In this document: positions 52,751 to 52,943 of the stretch, in pieces
Layout of the letters: every line of letters begins with the position of its first letter
Position numbering within the stretch: position 1 is the stretch's first letter
Assembly (NCBI GenBank): GCA_016872385.1
Contig: VGZV01000016.1
Location: 1 to 52,943, forward strand
From: SAR202 cluster bacterium
GTDB taxonomy: Bacteria > Chloroflexota > Dehalococcoidia > Lucifugimonadales > UBA3495
Direction: 5' to 3'
Length of the DNA stretch: 52,943 nucleotides
Position numbers and translations under genes: made by a program
The notes under the pieces: generated by a model
The model's database searches: none
Told to the model about the DNA's origin: nothing
What the model saw: only the letters and a program-made list of their open reading frames with translations

Positions 52751-52943
52751 AGAGTGTCGTCAAATAAGGAGGGTAACACTGCTACGAGATTTGGCTGAAG
52801 ATTCAGTAAACTGGCGGGATGACAGCATCCCATCGTCGCCATGACATCTCAGATCGGGTTTGGGAATTATTAGAACCCCATTTGCCTGGGGAGCGGGGTA
52901 AGGTGGGCAGGCCGGCCTTCGACAACCGCCGGTTCTTGAACGG
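52751..52943 (+). mobile_element. left end of an insertion sequence with an IS5-like transposase start (partial)
   Basis: From ATG 52819 the frame is open to the window edge and reads RRHDISDRVWELLEPHLPGE, then RGKVGRPAFDNRRFL, the N-terminus of IS5-family (DUF4096-type) transposases. The IS left end probably lies in 52752-52790 (GAGAGTGTCGTCAAATAAGG), which is vaguely like the family A ends. The right part is outside the window. Confidence 0.8.

Overview
The window looks like a chromosomal piece of a Chloroflexota bacterium, most likely class Dehalococcoidia or a SAR202-like relative. This is inferred from content, not from a marker search. The signs are a GC-rich genome, lipoproteins with long Thr/Pro linkers, three separate luciferase-like flavin monooxygenases, a CaiB-type CoA transferase, and spacers crowded with short palindromic repeats whose accidental translations read like MVRQAHHER. 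No rRNA, tRNA or CRISPR array was seen.

Layout. 0-5 kb: a gene tail, a small orphan protein, argS, a VOC protein, an S51-like peptidase and a solo family-5 solute-binding lipoprotein. 6-10.3 kb: a cyclase-family hydrolase, a GlcG-like protein, then hisF, a HAD hydrolase and hisIE. 10.4-15.5 kb: a membrane protein overlapping a beta-propeller dehydrogenase-like gene, gamma carbonic anhydrase, CaiB CoA transferase and a broken aldehyde dehydrogenase. 16-18.4 kb: hisS and a cohesin-like lipoprotein. 19-24 kb: two divergent flavin oxidoreductases, pyruvate kinase and an overlapping PemK-like toxin. 24-30.4 kb: gltB and gltD on the minus strand with a deleted Uma2 gene between them. 31-38.2 kb: two small membrane proteins (one frameshifted), a third flavin oxidoreductase, an SppA-like protease, a wrecked VapBC module, mazG, a DUF1461 protein, an FmdB zinc ribbon and a GNAT. 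38.3-45.6 kb: a lipoprotein, rsfS, ndk, and a minus-strand run of a nonsense-mutated arcC, a CADD-like diiron protein, an MntA/HepT pair with HepT frameshifted, thiL, tsaE and tsaB. 45.7-49.6 kb: a bicupin, an alpha/beta hydrolase and a TPP enzyme. 50-52.9 kb: three exported proteins (cupredoxin, beta-sandwich lipoprotein, DUF5666/5667-type protein), then the start of an IS5-like transposase cut by the window edge.

The strongest theme is small mobile DNA. At least 13 MITE-like elements of about 118-220 bp lie between genes. They fall into TIR classes (A GGGTGTCTAAAAAG; B CCTAACAAAAT; C1 GTGTATCA; C2 GTGGTTCAGTTTG; G GGCCTTGTTTCAAAA), and several keep 8-9 bp target duplications. The internal hairpin cores are exchanged between TIR classes. 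One element is nested in an older repeat whose empty form survives 16 kb away, and another landed in a vapBC junction.

The second theme is gene decay: aldehyde dehydrogenase (stop plus frameshift), carbamate kinase (single amber), a beta-sandwich lipoprotein (late amber), hepT (frameshift), uma2 (core deletion), vapBC, and a homopolymer frameshift in a membrane protein. Whether each single-base lesion is real or a sequencing error cannot be settled from the sequence alone.
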